Shown here one piece after another: positions 47,678-56,463 of a stretch of DNA of 64,000 nucleotides. Each line of letters opens with the position of its first letter. Positions within the stretch are counted from its first letter, which is position 1. The stretch is from Lachnospiraceae bacterium RM5 (GTDB lineage: Bacteria > Bacillota > Clostridia > Lachnospirales > Lachnospiraceae), in NCBI GenBank assembly GCA_900110975.1, contig FOFK01000004.1, positions 31,291 to 95,290 of the forward strand, read 5' to 3'. The notes below the pieces were generated by a model. The model searched no databases and had not been told where the DNA came from. It saw only the letters and a program-made list of their open reading frames with translations. The translations under genes and the position numbers were made by a program.

Positions 47678-48718
47678 ATGAAAAAAAACATTGCTTTGAT
47701 TACAGGAATAACTGGAATGGTTGGATCACATTTATGTGATTTTTTATTAGAAAATACAGATTGGGACATATATGGGGTATGCAGGTGGAGAAGTCCGCTT
47801 GATAATGTACAGCATTTAATAGATAGAGTAAATAAAAAAGATAGGGTTTTTTTTGAATATGCTGATTTAAATGATCAGATATCATTATTGAATGTTATTC
47901 AGAAAGTTAAACCTAATTATATATTTCATCTAGCAGCACAAAGTTATCCTTTAACTAGTTTTGATTCTCCTATTGATACATTAAATACTAATATTTTAGG
48001 AACATCAAGGTTATTAGAGGCAGTTCATTTAATGATGAATCAGGATGAAAAATTCAATCCAGTTATTCATGTTTGTGCTTCTTCGGAAGTTTTTGGGAAA
48101 ATACCTGCTGAAAAAAAACCAAAAGAGGGAATAAATGAAGATTGTCCTTTTCATCCGGCATCTCCATATGCTATTTCTAAGGTTGGTACTGATTTATTAG
48201 GAAGATATTATGCGGAAGCATATGGTATGAAAATAATGACAACTCGTATGTTTACACACACCGGTCCAAGAAGAGGAGATGTATTTCATGAGTCATCTTT
48301 TGCAAAGCAAATAGCAATGATTGAAACAGGAATGATACCCCCTGTTGTAAAAGTTGGAAATTTAAAGTCGTTAAGAACTTATGCTGATGTTAGAGATGCT
48401 GTAAGAGCATATTATATGTTAGTTACGATTAATCCGATTTCGGGAGAATATTATAATATAGGTGGTTCATATACATGTGAGGTTGGGGATACATTAAATA
48501 CACTTATTTCAATGTCAACTCATAAAGATAAAATAAAAATTGAAGTTGAAAAAGCAAGATTAAGACCAATTGATGCAGATTTGCAAGTGCCAGATTGTAG
48601 GAAATTTAAGGAACATACAGGATGGAGTCCTGAAATTTCATTTGAGCAGACAATGAGAGATTTGCTTGATTATTGGAGAAAACAAATAAAAAATGGAAAA
48701 GAATTTTTAACAAGATAA
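47678..48718 (+). CDS. NAD-dependent GDP-sugar 4,6-dehydratase (GMD/GDP-heptose dehydratase-like)
   Basis: A 346-residue extended SDR. The Rossmann motif GITGMVGSHL is at the N-terminus, the substrate-side Ser/Glu triad element is in ASSEVFG, and the catalytic Tyr164-x3-Lys168 is in YAISK. Later segments (TRMFTHTGPRRG, RTYADVRDAVRAY and RPIDADLQV) match GDP-mannose 4,6-dehydratases and their GDP-heptose relatives (DmhA, WcbK). With GDP-heptose as likely pool, the product would be GDP-6-deoxy-4-keto-heptose. No Shine-Dalgarno sequence is visible before the ATG; it may be translated by coupling from the gene upstream. Confidence 0.85.
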   Translation: MKKNIALITGITGMVGSHLCDFLLENTDWDIYGVCRWRSPLDNVQHLIDRVNKKDRVFFEYADLNDQISLLNVIQKVKPNYIFHLAAQSYPLTSFDSPIDTLNTNILGTSRLLEAVHLMMNQDEKFNPVIHVCASSEVFGKIPAEKKPKEGINEDCPFHPASPYAISKVGTDLLGRYYAEAYGMKIMTTRMFTHTGPRRGDVFHESSFAKQIAMIETGMIPPVVKVGNLKSLRTYADVRDAVRAYYMLVTINPISGEYYNIGGSYTCEVGDTLNTLISMSTHKDKIKIEVEKARLRPIDADLQVPDCRKFKEHTGWSPEISFEQTMRDLLDYWRKQIKNGKEFLTR

Positions 48719-48756
48719 TTTTGATGATAAATTATATTTATTATGGAGATATTTTA

Positions 48757-50022
48757 ATGGAAAATAAAAAGGTAGCAGTATTAGGTGCAGGTGTATCAGG
48801 ATTGACAGTTGCTCGGATATTAGATAATAGATTTAATGTTACAGTTTATGATAAAAATAAAACTGTCGGAGGTTTAGCAAGAACTAGATTTACGGATGGA
48901 TATTTGTATGATCCACATGGTGGACATATATTTAATTCAAAACATAAGGATGTTGTTGATTTTATATTTTCAATTTTACCTAAGGAAAATTGGAAATATA
49001 CAGTAAGAAATGCTAAGATTTATTTTAATGGAAAGTATATATCATATCCTTTTGAGTTATCTTTATGCGAATTAGATGATGATGATGCATTGGATTGTAT
49101 TTATGACTTTGTTATGGCAAGACAAGGAAATGAACCAGATAATTTTAAAGATTGGCTAATATGGAATTTTGGTGAAGCTATTTCTAAACGATATATGATT
49201 CCGTATAATGAAAAAATATGGGCATATCCATTAGAACAAATGGAAACTCAATTTATGCAAGGTAAAATGCCTCTGCCAACAAAAAAAGAAATGTTACGTT
49301 CTATGCTATTAAAAGATCCGTCAGAAAGAAAGATGCCACATTCGACTTTTTATTATCCACTAAAAGGCGGAATTCAGACAATGGTTGATGCAATTGCTGA
49401 AGGTATAGAGGTAAGATGTGGAGAAAAAATTAATGATATTAAAAAAAATAATGAAGGCTGGATTATTAATGATGAAGAAATATATGATATTATTATTTCT
49501 ACAATTCCTTTACCTGAATTACCAAATATAATGGAATTACCTGAGAAAATAAATTTATGTATAAAAGATCTTAAGTATAATAGTTTGACAACAATATTAT
49601 TTGATTGTCCTAAAACAGATATAACATGGTTATATATTCCATCACATAATTATAAATCGCATAGAGTTGGATATCAAAGTGCGTTAACACCATATGCTTC
49701 TCCTAATAAAGAGCGTGGATGTGCTGCATTGGAAATTATTGGAAAAAAATTTGAAATAAATGATAAATTTTTTAAAGAAAATAATATTTTGCCAAAAGAG
49801 CTGGAATTTAATGAGTCTTTAGATTCAGAATTTACAAAATATGCATATGTGATACATGATAAAAATTATAGGAAAAATTTATGTGAAATAAAAAATTATT
49901 TTTCATATGATGATACTTTTAAGCTGTTGGGTAGATGGGGAACATGGAATTATAAAAACATGGATTTATGTATGAAGGATGCCATGAATTTAGCTAAGGA
50001 AATGAGTGAAAATGTTGATTGA
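48757..50022 (+). CDS. UDP-galactopyranose mutase-like FAD protein
   Basis: A 421-residue flavoprotein. The FAD-binding GAGVSGLTVARIL is at the N-terminus. The PHGGHIFNSK loop, the MIPYNEKIWAYPLEQM segment and the C-terminal LLGRWGTWNYKNMD match UDP-galactopyranose mutase-type enzymes, closer in feel to the eukaryotic-like group than to bacterial Glf. Such enzymes interconvert pyranose and furanose nucleotide sugars. In this cluster the substrate may be a GDP-heptose derivative, but that is inference; a different FAD oxidoreductase activity is possible. The start at 48757 is set by GGAG 9 nt upstream; the frame is open 28 codons earlier. Confidence 0.75.
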   Translation: MENKKVAVLGAGVSGLTVARILDNRFNVTVYDKNKTVGGLARTRFTDGYLYDPHGGHIFNSKHKDVVDFIFSILPKENWKYTVRNAKIYFNGKYISYPFELSLCELDDDDALDCIYDFVMARQGNEPDNFKDWLIWNFGEAISKRYMIPYNEKIWAYPLEQMETQFMQGKMPLPTKKEMLRSMLLKDPSERKMPHSTFYYPLKGGIQTMVDAIAEGIEVRCGEKINDIKKNNEGWIINDEEIYDIIISTIPLPELPNIMELPEKINLCIKDLKYNSLTTILFDCPKTDITWLYIPSHNYKSHRVGYQSALTPYASPNKERGCAALEIIGKKFEINDKFFKENNILPKELEFNESLDSEFTKYAYVIHDKNYRKNLCEIKNYFSYDDTFKLLGRWGTWNYKNMDLCMKDAMNLAKEMSENVD

Positions 50023-50371
50023 AATTTTAAAACCAGATTTTATGTTTAGTGATGAAAGGGGTAGTTTGTTTCAATTATGCCATGAAGGATATAAACAATT
50101 TAATATTGTTTTTTCAAAAAAAGGTGTAATTAGGGGAAATCATTATCATAAAAAAAATAAGGAAGTTTTTTTTGTTGTTTCAGGAAGTTTTGAATTAATT
50201 GTTTCAAAAAATGATAAAGAAGAAAAATATATATTCAAAAAGGGTGATATGTTTTTGATTCCACCAAAGGTATTGCATAGTTTTTTTTATTATGAAGATA
50301 CATATTTGGCGGCTATGTATGATTTTGGTGTTGAAAATGTTGGTGATAAAATAGATATTTATTCGGAGTAA
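50012..50371 (+). CDS. Cupin sugar isomerase/epimerase-like protein
   Basis: A 119-residue single-domain cupin with the first cupin motif RGNHYHKKNKEVFFVVSG and the second KKGDMFLIPPKVLHSF; the His and Glu residues could bind a metal or act in base catalysis. It resembles the small cupins acting on 4-keto nucleotide sugars (FdtA/WxcM- or RmlC-like). It overlaps the flavoprotein gene by 11 nt. Beside a 4,6-dehydratase and an SDR, an epimerase or ketoisomerase step on the 4-keto sugar is plausible. An in-frame GTG at 50006 is an alternative start. Confidence 0.75.
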   Translation: MLIEILKPDFMFSDERGSLFQLCHEGYKQFNIVFSKKGVIRGNHYHKKNKEVFFVVSGSFELIVSKNDKEEKYIFKKGDMFLIPPKVLHSFFYYEDTYLAAMYDFGVENVGDKIDIYSE

Positions 50372-50375
50372 AAAA

Positions 50376-51287
50376 ATGTATGTAGTGATTGGTGCAAATG
50401 GTTATTTTGGAAGTTATTTATTAAAAAATATATTGGAATATACTGATGAACAGATTGTTGCAACTGCAAGAAATTTAGAGAATGCTATAAAAGAAAATAG
50501 TAGAATTACTTGGGAATGTTTGGATGTTCAAAATAAAGCAGATGTGTATGGATTGAAAGAAAAAATAAAAAAAGAAAAAGACATTAAAATGATATATTTA
50601 GCCGCATTTCATCATCCTGACGAAGTCGAAAATAAAAAGAATTTAGCTTGGAATATAAATGTTATAGCCTTGGCAGAATTCATTAATATTTTTGCTGATT
50701 GTGTAAAAAAATTTTTTTATTCATCATCAGATGTTGTTTATGGTGATAGTATAGATAATTATGAATATATGGAAAATGATTTGTTGAATCCAGTGAATTT
50801 TTATGGTCATAATAAGTGTGTTTCGGAATCTTTAGTAGTTCATAGAGGATATAATGTTTTTAGATTTCCGTTTATGATTTCACCGAGCATAATTTATAAA
50901 AAACATTTTTATGATGAGATTGTTACTGCATTAAAAGGTGGTAAAAAAATTGAGATGTTTGTTGATTCGTACAGGTCGGCAATAAGTTTTGATAATGCAG
51001 CCTATATTATGATTTATTTGATTGAAAATAAAAAAATCCCTAAGATATTAAATATATGTGGAAGTAATGCACTGTCAAAATATGATGTTGGATTAAAAAT
51101 AGCAGAAAGAGAAAATTTAGATAAAAAATTAATTATACCTGTATCTATAGAAAAATTTCAGGTGAATAATTTTAGAGTAAAAAGAGCAAAATCAACTTTA
51201 ATGAGCAATAATATGTTGAGGAGTCTACTTAATATAGAATATATAGATGTATTTGAAAAACCAAATTTGTCATGGAGTAAAGAGTAA
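50376..51287 (+). CDS. NAD(P)-dependent sugar epimerase/reductase (RmlD-like SDR)
   Basis: A 303-residue extended SDR. The nucleotide site GANGYFGSYLL is at the N-terminus, followed by YLAAFHHPDEVE, SSSDVVYGDS and the catalytic YGHNK (Tyr-x3-Lys). A C4-reductase like RmlD or DdahC is the expected third step after dehydration and epimerisation of a nucleotide sugar. It starts 4 nt after the cupin stop with CGGAG upstream and runs almost into the GT2 gene. Confidence 0.8.
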   Translation: MYVVIGANGYFGSYLLKNILEYTDEQIVATARNLENAIKENSRITWECLDVQNKADVYGLKEKIKKEKDIKMIYLAAFHHPDEVENKKNLAWNINVIALAEFINIFADCVKKFFYSSSDVVYGDSIDNYEYMENDLLNPVNFYGHNKCVSESLVVHRGYNVFRFPFMISPSIIYKKHFYDEIVTALKGGKKIEMFVDSYRSAISFDNAAYIMIYLIENKKIPKILNICGSNALSKYDVGLKIAERENLDKKLIIPVSIEKFQVNNFRVKRAKSTLMSNNMLRSLLNIEYIDVFEKPNLSWSKE

Positions 51288-51288
51288 T

Positions 51289-52029
51289 ATGAAAAAATTT
51301 AAAAATGTATCCATTCTTTTACCTACATTAAATGAAACATTTTCATTTATAAAAACTGTAGAGATAATATTGGATGAATGTAATCATAATGATATAGGTG
51401 AGTTTATTGCTATTGTATGCGAGAGGACAAAAGACGAAAGTATTAAATGCATAAACAAAGCAAAAGAAATATCAGAAAAAAATGGTATTTCTTTTAAAAT
51501 TTTATATCAGATAAAGCCTTTTGCTGGAGGAGCGGTACAAGATGGGATGATGGAAGCTAGTAGTTCGCATACATTAATGATGGCTCCTGATTTAGAAACA
51601 GATCCTCATTCTGTAAAAGATTTTATTGAAATGAGTAAAAAATATCCAAATGATATGATTACTGCATCACGATGGAAAAGTAATAATAGTTTTGAAGGAT
51701 ATAATAAGATAAAATATGTTTTAAATTGGATATTTCAAAAATTTTTTTCATGGTTTTATGGTGTTAAATTGACAGATATAACGTTTGGATATAGATTAGC
51801 TCCGACAAAGCTTTTTAAAATAATTAATTGGGAAGAAGTTAAGCATCCGTTTTTTTTAGAAACATGTTTAAAACCAATTTGCCTTGGTGTTAAAATTCAT
51901 GAGATACCTTCAGGTTGGAAAGCAAGAGAAGAAGGTGAATCTCAAAATTCTTTATTACAAACATTTAAATATTTAAAGATAGCATTTAAGGTTAAATTTG
52001 AAACAAAAGAAAAAATGTTGAAAAGATAG
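51289..52029 (+). CDS. GT2 glycosyltransferase, DPM1-like
   Basis: A 246-residue soluble GT-A enzyme. The N-terminal ILLPTLNE strand, the acidic DLETDPHS motif (DxD equivalent) and the C-terminal GWKAREEGES segment are those of dolichyl/polyprenyl phosphate mannose synthases. There is no C-terminal membrane domain. DPM1-type enzymes transfer a sugar from a GDP donor to a polyprenyl phosphate, which fits a GDP-heptose derivative from this cluster. The ATG overlaps closely with the SDR stop (2-nt gap); the frame is open 14 codons earlier. Confidence 0.82.
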   Translation: MKKFKNVSILLPTLNETFSFIKTVEIILDECNHNDIGEFIAIVCERTKDESIKCINKAKEISEKNGISFKILYQIKPFAGGAVQDGMMEASSSHTLMMAPDLETDPHSVKDFIEMSKKYPNDMITASRWKSNNSFEGYNKIKYVLNWIFQKFFSWFYGVKLTDITFGYRLAPTKLFKIINWEEVKHPFFLETCLKPICLGVKIHEIPSGWKAREEGESQNSLLQTFKYLKIAFKVKFETKEKMLKR

Positions 52030-52066
52030 TAAAAGAAAACATAACGTTTTGAAAGAGTGGTTTAAG

Positions 52067-52717
52067 ATGAAGGATGAAAAGGAAATTATAGAAATAGTTA
52101 ATGAACTTATTTTGCGATATCCAGTTCTTGAAAAAGATTTTGATTCTATTATTGAAGCTTATGAATGTTTAAAAAAATCATATTTATCTGGTGGAAAGTT
52201 ATTGTTAGCAGGTAATGGTGGGTCTGCAGCTGACTGTGAACATATTTCTGGAGAGTTAATGAAAAGTTTTAAAATTCCGAGAAAAATTGAATTGAATTTT
52301 TCAAAAAAATTAGTAGATATAGATGAAAAAATTGGTCAGGATCTATCGGAAAAATTAGAAAAAGGTTTGGTGACAATACCTTTGGTTTCTAATAAAGCAT
52401 TAATAACAGCATATATAAATGATGTTGGTGCTGATAATATTTTTGCACAACAATTATTTGTACTTGGTGAAAAAAATGATGTTTTTCTTGCAATTTCAAC
52501 ATCAGGAAATAGTGAAAATATTATAAGGACAGTTGTAACAGCAAAAGCAATTGGTATGAAAGTTATTGGATTAACTGGTAAAGATGGTGGTAGACTAGCA
52601 AAAATGTCGGATATTTCTATTATAGCTCCAGAAATGGATACATTTAAAATACAAGAATTACATTTGCCAATTTATCATTGTCTGTGTATGATGCTAGAAA
52701 AATATTTTTTTGGCTAA
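52067..52717 (+). CDS. gmhA: Phosphoheptose isomerase (GmhA-like SIS protein)
   Basis: Converts sedoheptulose 7-phosphate to D-glycero-D-manno-heptose 7-phosphate. 216 residues with a SIS domain: phosphate loop GNGGSAADCEH, catalytic Glu in HISGELM and the STSGNSENI loop; the catalytic His equivalent is in QELHLPIYH near the C-terminus. It is slightly longer than E. coli GmhA (192) because of an extra stretch around residues 78-115. It provides the first step for the HddA-like and fused HddC-GmhB-like proteins upstream. The start at 52067 is preferred over TTG at 52049. Confidence 0.88.
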   Translation: MKDEKEIIEIVNELILRYPVLEKDFDSIIEAYECLKKSYLSGGKLLLAGNGGSAADCEHISGELMKSFKIPRKIELNFSKKLVDIDEKIGQDLSEKLEKGLVTIPLVSNKALITAYINDVGADNIFAQQLFVLGEKNDVFLAISTSGNSENIIRTVVTAKAIGMKVIGLTGKDGGRLAKMSDISIIAPEMDTFKIQELHLPIYHCLCMMLEKYFFG

Positions 52718-52746
52718 AAAATATTATTGAAGAGTTTATGGGTAAT

Positions 52747-55356
52747 ATGCATAAAATAATAAAAAAAATTGAAAAAAAATACATTTATATATTAACCTTT
52801 ATTATTCCACTTATCATTTTATATTATATTTTTAAGGTAAATAATATCTATCCATTTGGAGAGTATGCCTATATAAAGGATGATACATTTTTTCAATATT
52901 ATCCTTTCTTGAAGGGATTTGGTAATAATATAAAAAGTGGAAATTTCTCGGATTATTCATGGAATATAGGATTAGGCAGCAATTATCTTGCGATATTTGC
53001 ATATTATCTTGCAAGTCCGGTAAACTTTGTGAGCTTGTTATTTAAAAGTGATAATCTTATAGAGTGCTTTTATTTTATATGCTTTATTAAGATGGCGTTA
53101 TCCGGTGTAACATTTGCATACTATTTAAGAAAAAAATATAATCATAATGATTTAGTTATTGTATGCATCTCAATCTGTTATTCAATGTCATCATATATGT
53201 GTACATATGCCTATAATATAATGTGGCTTGATGCATTAGTTCTGTTTCCGCTAATAATACTTGGATTAGAAAGATTATTTGATGAAGGAAAACACAGGTT
53301 ATATTTTTTTACATTAATGTTTTCAATAATCTCAAATTATTATATCTCAATAATTATCTGTATTTACCTTTGTATATATGTTGTTGGTTTATTTATTATA
53401 AATAAATCTGATTTCAAGGAAAAATTAAAAAGAATAAAAGATTTTATTATTTACTCACTTCTTGCAGGATTGTCTTCAATGTTTTTGATAATACCATCAT
53501 TTTTAGCTTTAAGATTAACAGAGTCAGGAAGTAATAATTTTCCTACGAGAATTAAAATATATAATAGTTTTTCTGATTTGATGTTCAGACATCTTATGCT
53601 TGTGCCAAAAGGAATAGATGATTCTTATCCAAACTTATATTGTTCAGTTTTAGTTTTGATTACAATAACAGCGTATATATTAAATAACAAAATTGAATTA
53701 AAGAAAAAATTAGTAACATTATTTATGCTTTGTTTTATGCTTATTAGTATGAATGTAAATATGCTTGATTATATATGGCATGGATTTCATTTTCCTAATT
53801 GTGTAGTAGCAAGGAATTCTTTTATTTATATTTTTATTTTATTAACAATTAGTTATGAAGCGGTATATAACATTAATGATTTGAAAAATATTTATTATAT
53901 TATTTCTGTTGCTATTGCCGGAATGTTTGTATTGGTTTTATGGAAATTAAAAATTAATACAGGAGAATATGATGAAATAATAGTGTATTTATCAATGTTC
54001 TTTGTTGTTGTATATTCTGCAATGATTTTATTAATAAAACAATTTTATAAATTTAGGAGTGTATTTTATTTATTAATTTTAATTGCATTATCATATGAAC
54101 TCTTTGTAAATGCAAAGGATAATATTACACCATTAATATCAAATAAAATGTTAAAAACAGATTGTAATATAAATGAGTTAATAAATAAATCAGATAAGTC
54201 TCAAAATGATTCGTTTGGCAGAATTTATAAGGATAGTATAGTGCTGGATGATAATCTCTCAGAAAAAGATGGATATTATGGCATTTCAGTTTTTTCTTCA
54301 ACTGCTAATAGTGGTGTGACAGATTTCTATAAAGCCTGTGGTATGGAGTGCTTTACAAATATATATGGAATTAACGGAATTACGCCGTTTTTCAGAAGTC
54401 TTATGGATGTTGAATATATATACAGCCAGGATAATAATTTAGATATCACTGATTTTGAGAAGGAAGCTAATGAATTAGTATTATCAGACGAAGAAAAATA
54501 TAGTTTATATCAAAATAAATATCCTTTATCTTTAGGTTTTTTAATTGATTCAAAAATAGATAAAGCTATAAATTTAGGTGAAGATGTCTTTAAAAATATT
54601 AATGACTTATATATTGCATTATCCGGTGATTTTGATGAATTGTATGAAAAGATTGATGTAAAGAAATCTGATGGTAGAAGTATTAAGAATAATGCAGATG
54701 CAAATTATAAGACAAATGATAAAAAAAGTTATGATTACATTTTAAATATAGATAAAGATGGAAGTGTTTATGTTAATGTAAATAATAATATATATATTTC
54801 GTCATTAAATATTTATATTGAGCGTGATGGTGAAGAATTTATATCATATAGCGAAAATTATGTAAGATATCCTTATAATACAAAAATTTCTAACTTGAAA
54901 AAAGGCGATAAAATATATATTGGTACAGAGGTTGTGGAGAATCATAAAAAGGATTATGATCTTTATGCATATTATGATAAAAATATATCTATGGAAAAAT
55001 TATATGATAATTTAAAAGATGGATTTTTAAATATCAGGGAATTTAAGGATGGATATGTTAAAGGCAGTGTAAATGCAAAGGATAATGGATATCTATTCAC
55101 AACCATACCATATGATCAGGGGTGGAAAGTATATATTGATGGAAAAGAAGTAAAGACAGAAAAAATGTTTAATGCCTTTTTGACATTTAAAATGAAAAAA
55201 GGAAATCATGATATTGTCATGAAATATAGTGCACCCGGAAAAATCATAGGTTTAATTATATCTCTTTTAGCGATTATTGCATATATTATTCTTGAAGTGT
55301 ATAAAGCAAAGAAATTTGATAATGTAATGAAAAATGATGATTATTCCGGTGAATAA
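52747..55356 (+). CDS. YfhO-family membrane protein (GT-C-like), copy 2
   Basis: An 869-residue paralog of the protein at 42590, with the same layout: multiple helices to about residue 460, an extracytoplasmic domain and a last helix near the end. The first loop reads FQYYPFLKG and the C-terminal domain YDQGWKVYIDGKEV. Aligning the two N-termini (both place an aromatic-FIIP helix 17-21 residues in) supports the start at 52747 over 52738. It ends the heptose cluster and is followed by a terminator. Likely role: transfer of a lipid-linked sugar outside the cell. Its base composition is similar to copy 1. Confidence 0.85.
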   Translation: MHKIIKKIEKKYIYILTFIIPLIILYYIFKVNNIYPFGEYAYIKDDTFFQYYPFLKGFGNNIKSGNFSDYSWNIGLGSNYLAIFAYYLASPVNFVSLLFKSDNLIECFYFICFIKMALSGVTFAYYLRKKYNHNDLVIVCISICYSMSSYMCTYAYNIMWLDALVLFPLIILGLERLFDEGKHRLYFFTLMFSIISNYYISIIICIYLCIYVVGLFIINKSDFKEKLKRIKDFIIYSLLAGLSSMFLIIPSFLALRLTESGSNNFPTRIKIYNSFSDLMFRHLMLVPKGIDDSYPNLYCSVLVLITITAYILNNKIELKKKLVTLFMLCFMLISMNVNMLDYIWHGFHFPNCVVARNSFIYIFILLTISYEAVYNINDLKNIYYIISVAIAGMFVLVLWKLKINTGEYDEIIVYLSMFFVVVYSAMILLIKQFYKFRSVFYLLILIALSYELFVNAKDNITPLISNKMLKTDCNINELINKSDKSQNDSFGRIYKDSIVLDDNLSEKDGYYGISVFSSTANSGVTDFYKACGMECFTNIYGINGITPFFRSLMDVEYIYSQDNNLDITDFEKEANELVLSDEEKYSLYQNKYPLSLGFLIDSKIDKAINLGEDVFKNINDLYIALSGDFDELYEKIDVKKSDGRSIKNNADANYKTNDKKSYDYILNIDKDGSVYVNVNNNIYISSLNIYIERDGEEFISYSENYVRYPYNTKISNLKKGDKIYIGTEVVENHKKDYDLYAYYDKNISMEKLYDNLKDGFLNIREFKDGYVKGSVNAKDNGYLFTTIPYDQGWKVYIDGKEVKTEKMFNAFLTFKMKKGNHDIVMKYSAPGKIIGLIISLLAIIAYIILEVYKAKKFDNVMKNDDYSGE

Positions 55357-55371
55357 TCAGAAAAAATAAAA

Positions 55372-55442
55372 AAGCGTAGCAGATATCATTTTAAAGTTCA
55401 AGAGAAATACTCAGAACTTGTTAAGAAATATCTGTTACGCTT
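55372..55442 (+). terminator. Structured terminator after the second yfhO-like gene
   Basis: AAGCGTAGCAGATAT (55372-55386) pairs with ATATCTGTTACGCTT (55428-55442) over 15 positions with one G-U pair, with an inner AAGTTC/GAACTT stem (55394-55399, 55414-55419). A T-rich tract follows at 55446. Confidence 0.75.
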
Positions 55443-55481
55443 AAGTTTTGTAAGTTATTTTTGTTATATTTACTAGTATAT

Positions 55482-56357
55482 CTATTTATTATTCAATAAA
55501 TTTTTTAATTCATCTACACTAAGAGTATATTTTTTATTACAGAAGTGGCAGGAAACTTCCACTTCTTTATTTTCATTTATCATTTCTTCAAGGTCATTTT
55601 TTCCAATGGCTGCAATGGCATTTTCTATACGTTCTTTTGAGCAGTCGCAGACAAAATCAACATTGATTGTATCGAGTATTACAGGATTTAAATTTTCAAG
55701 TACCTTGTTTAATATATCTTTTGTTGTAAGACCTTCTTCAAGTAATGCTGTGATAGAAGTGATATTTTTAAGGTTTTCTTCTAAAATGTCTATGGTTTTT
55801 TCTGAGGCATTAGGCATAAGCTGGATAATGAAACCACCTGCCTGTTTGATGGAACAGTCAGTATCAACAAGAACGCCAAGTGCTACGGCAGATGGAGTCT
55901 GCTCTGATGTTGCAAAATAGTATGTAAGATCTTCTGCAACTTCGCTGGTTGTAAGATTTATAGTACTTGTATATGGTTCTTTTAATCCTAAATCTTTGAT
56001 GACGGTAAGAGTTCCATAGCCTATTGCACCGCCAACATCTAATTTATTAAGATAATTAAGCTCCATGTTAACATAAGGATTTCCAACATAACCTTTAACA
56101 ATTCCTTTTGAATCAGCACAAACCGTAACTCCGTTAATTGGTCCGTCACCTTTGAAAATCAGAGTAAGTCTGTCATCTTCACCTTTCATCATTACACCCA
56201 TCATTGATGCACCAAGTAAGCTTCTGCCAAGAGCTGCAGACGCAAGTGGAGTAAGGTTATGATAACCTTTTGCCTTTTCTATTAAATTTTTTCCTGAAAT
56301 TGCAAATGCTCTGATTTCATTATCAGCAGCAGATGCTCTTAAGATATGATCCTTCAT
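55482..56357 (-). CDS. hslO: Redox-regulated chaperone Hsp33
   Basis: A 291-residue holdase activated by oxidative unfolding. The N-terminal domain has the family sequence LRASAADNEIRAFA and GRSLLGASMMG; the C-terminal redox switch has four zinc cysteines in CDCS and CHFC. The frame is open 23 codons upstream, but AAGGG 7 nt before 56357 (MKDHIL) fixes the start. It lies downstream of a methyltransferase gene on the same strand, 106 nt away. Confidence 0.95.
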   Translation of the reverse strand: MKDHILRASAADNEIRAFAISGKNLIEKAKGYHNLTPLASAALGRSLLGASMMGVMMKGEDDRLTLIFKGDGPINGVTVCADSKGIVKGYVGNPYVNMELNYLNKLDVGGAIGYGTLTVIKDLGLKEPYTSTINLTTSEVAEDLTYYFATSEQTPSAVALGVLVDTDCSIKQAGGFIIQLMPNASEKTIDILEENLKNITSITALLEEGLTTKDILNKVLENLNPVILDTINVDFVCDCSKERIENAIAAIGKNDLEEMINENKEVEVSCHFCNKKYTLSVDELKNLLNNK

Positions 56358-56463
56358 TTTATATCCCTTCGTTTTTAAATTTTCATATATGCCTTGTATC
56401 TGGTAAATCAATGCTTTAACAGGCATTGGCTTTTAAATAATATAACAACTAATACAGTTATCA

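Noticed and set aside
52678-52746. Extended N-terminus of the second YfhO protein
   Set aside because: The frame opens inside gmhA, but comparison with the first paralog supports a start at 52747.
42590-55356. Teichoic acid or capsule locus with polymerase and flippase
   Set aside because: No Wzx, Wzy, ABC-type exporter or polymerase is found between the YfhO genes, so a full polymer assembly locus is not supported; only donor synthesis and transfer functions are visible.
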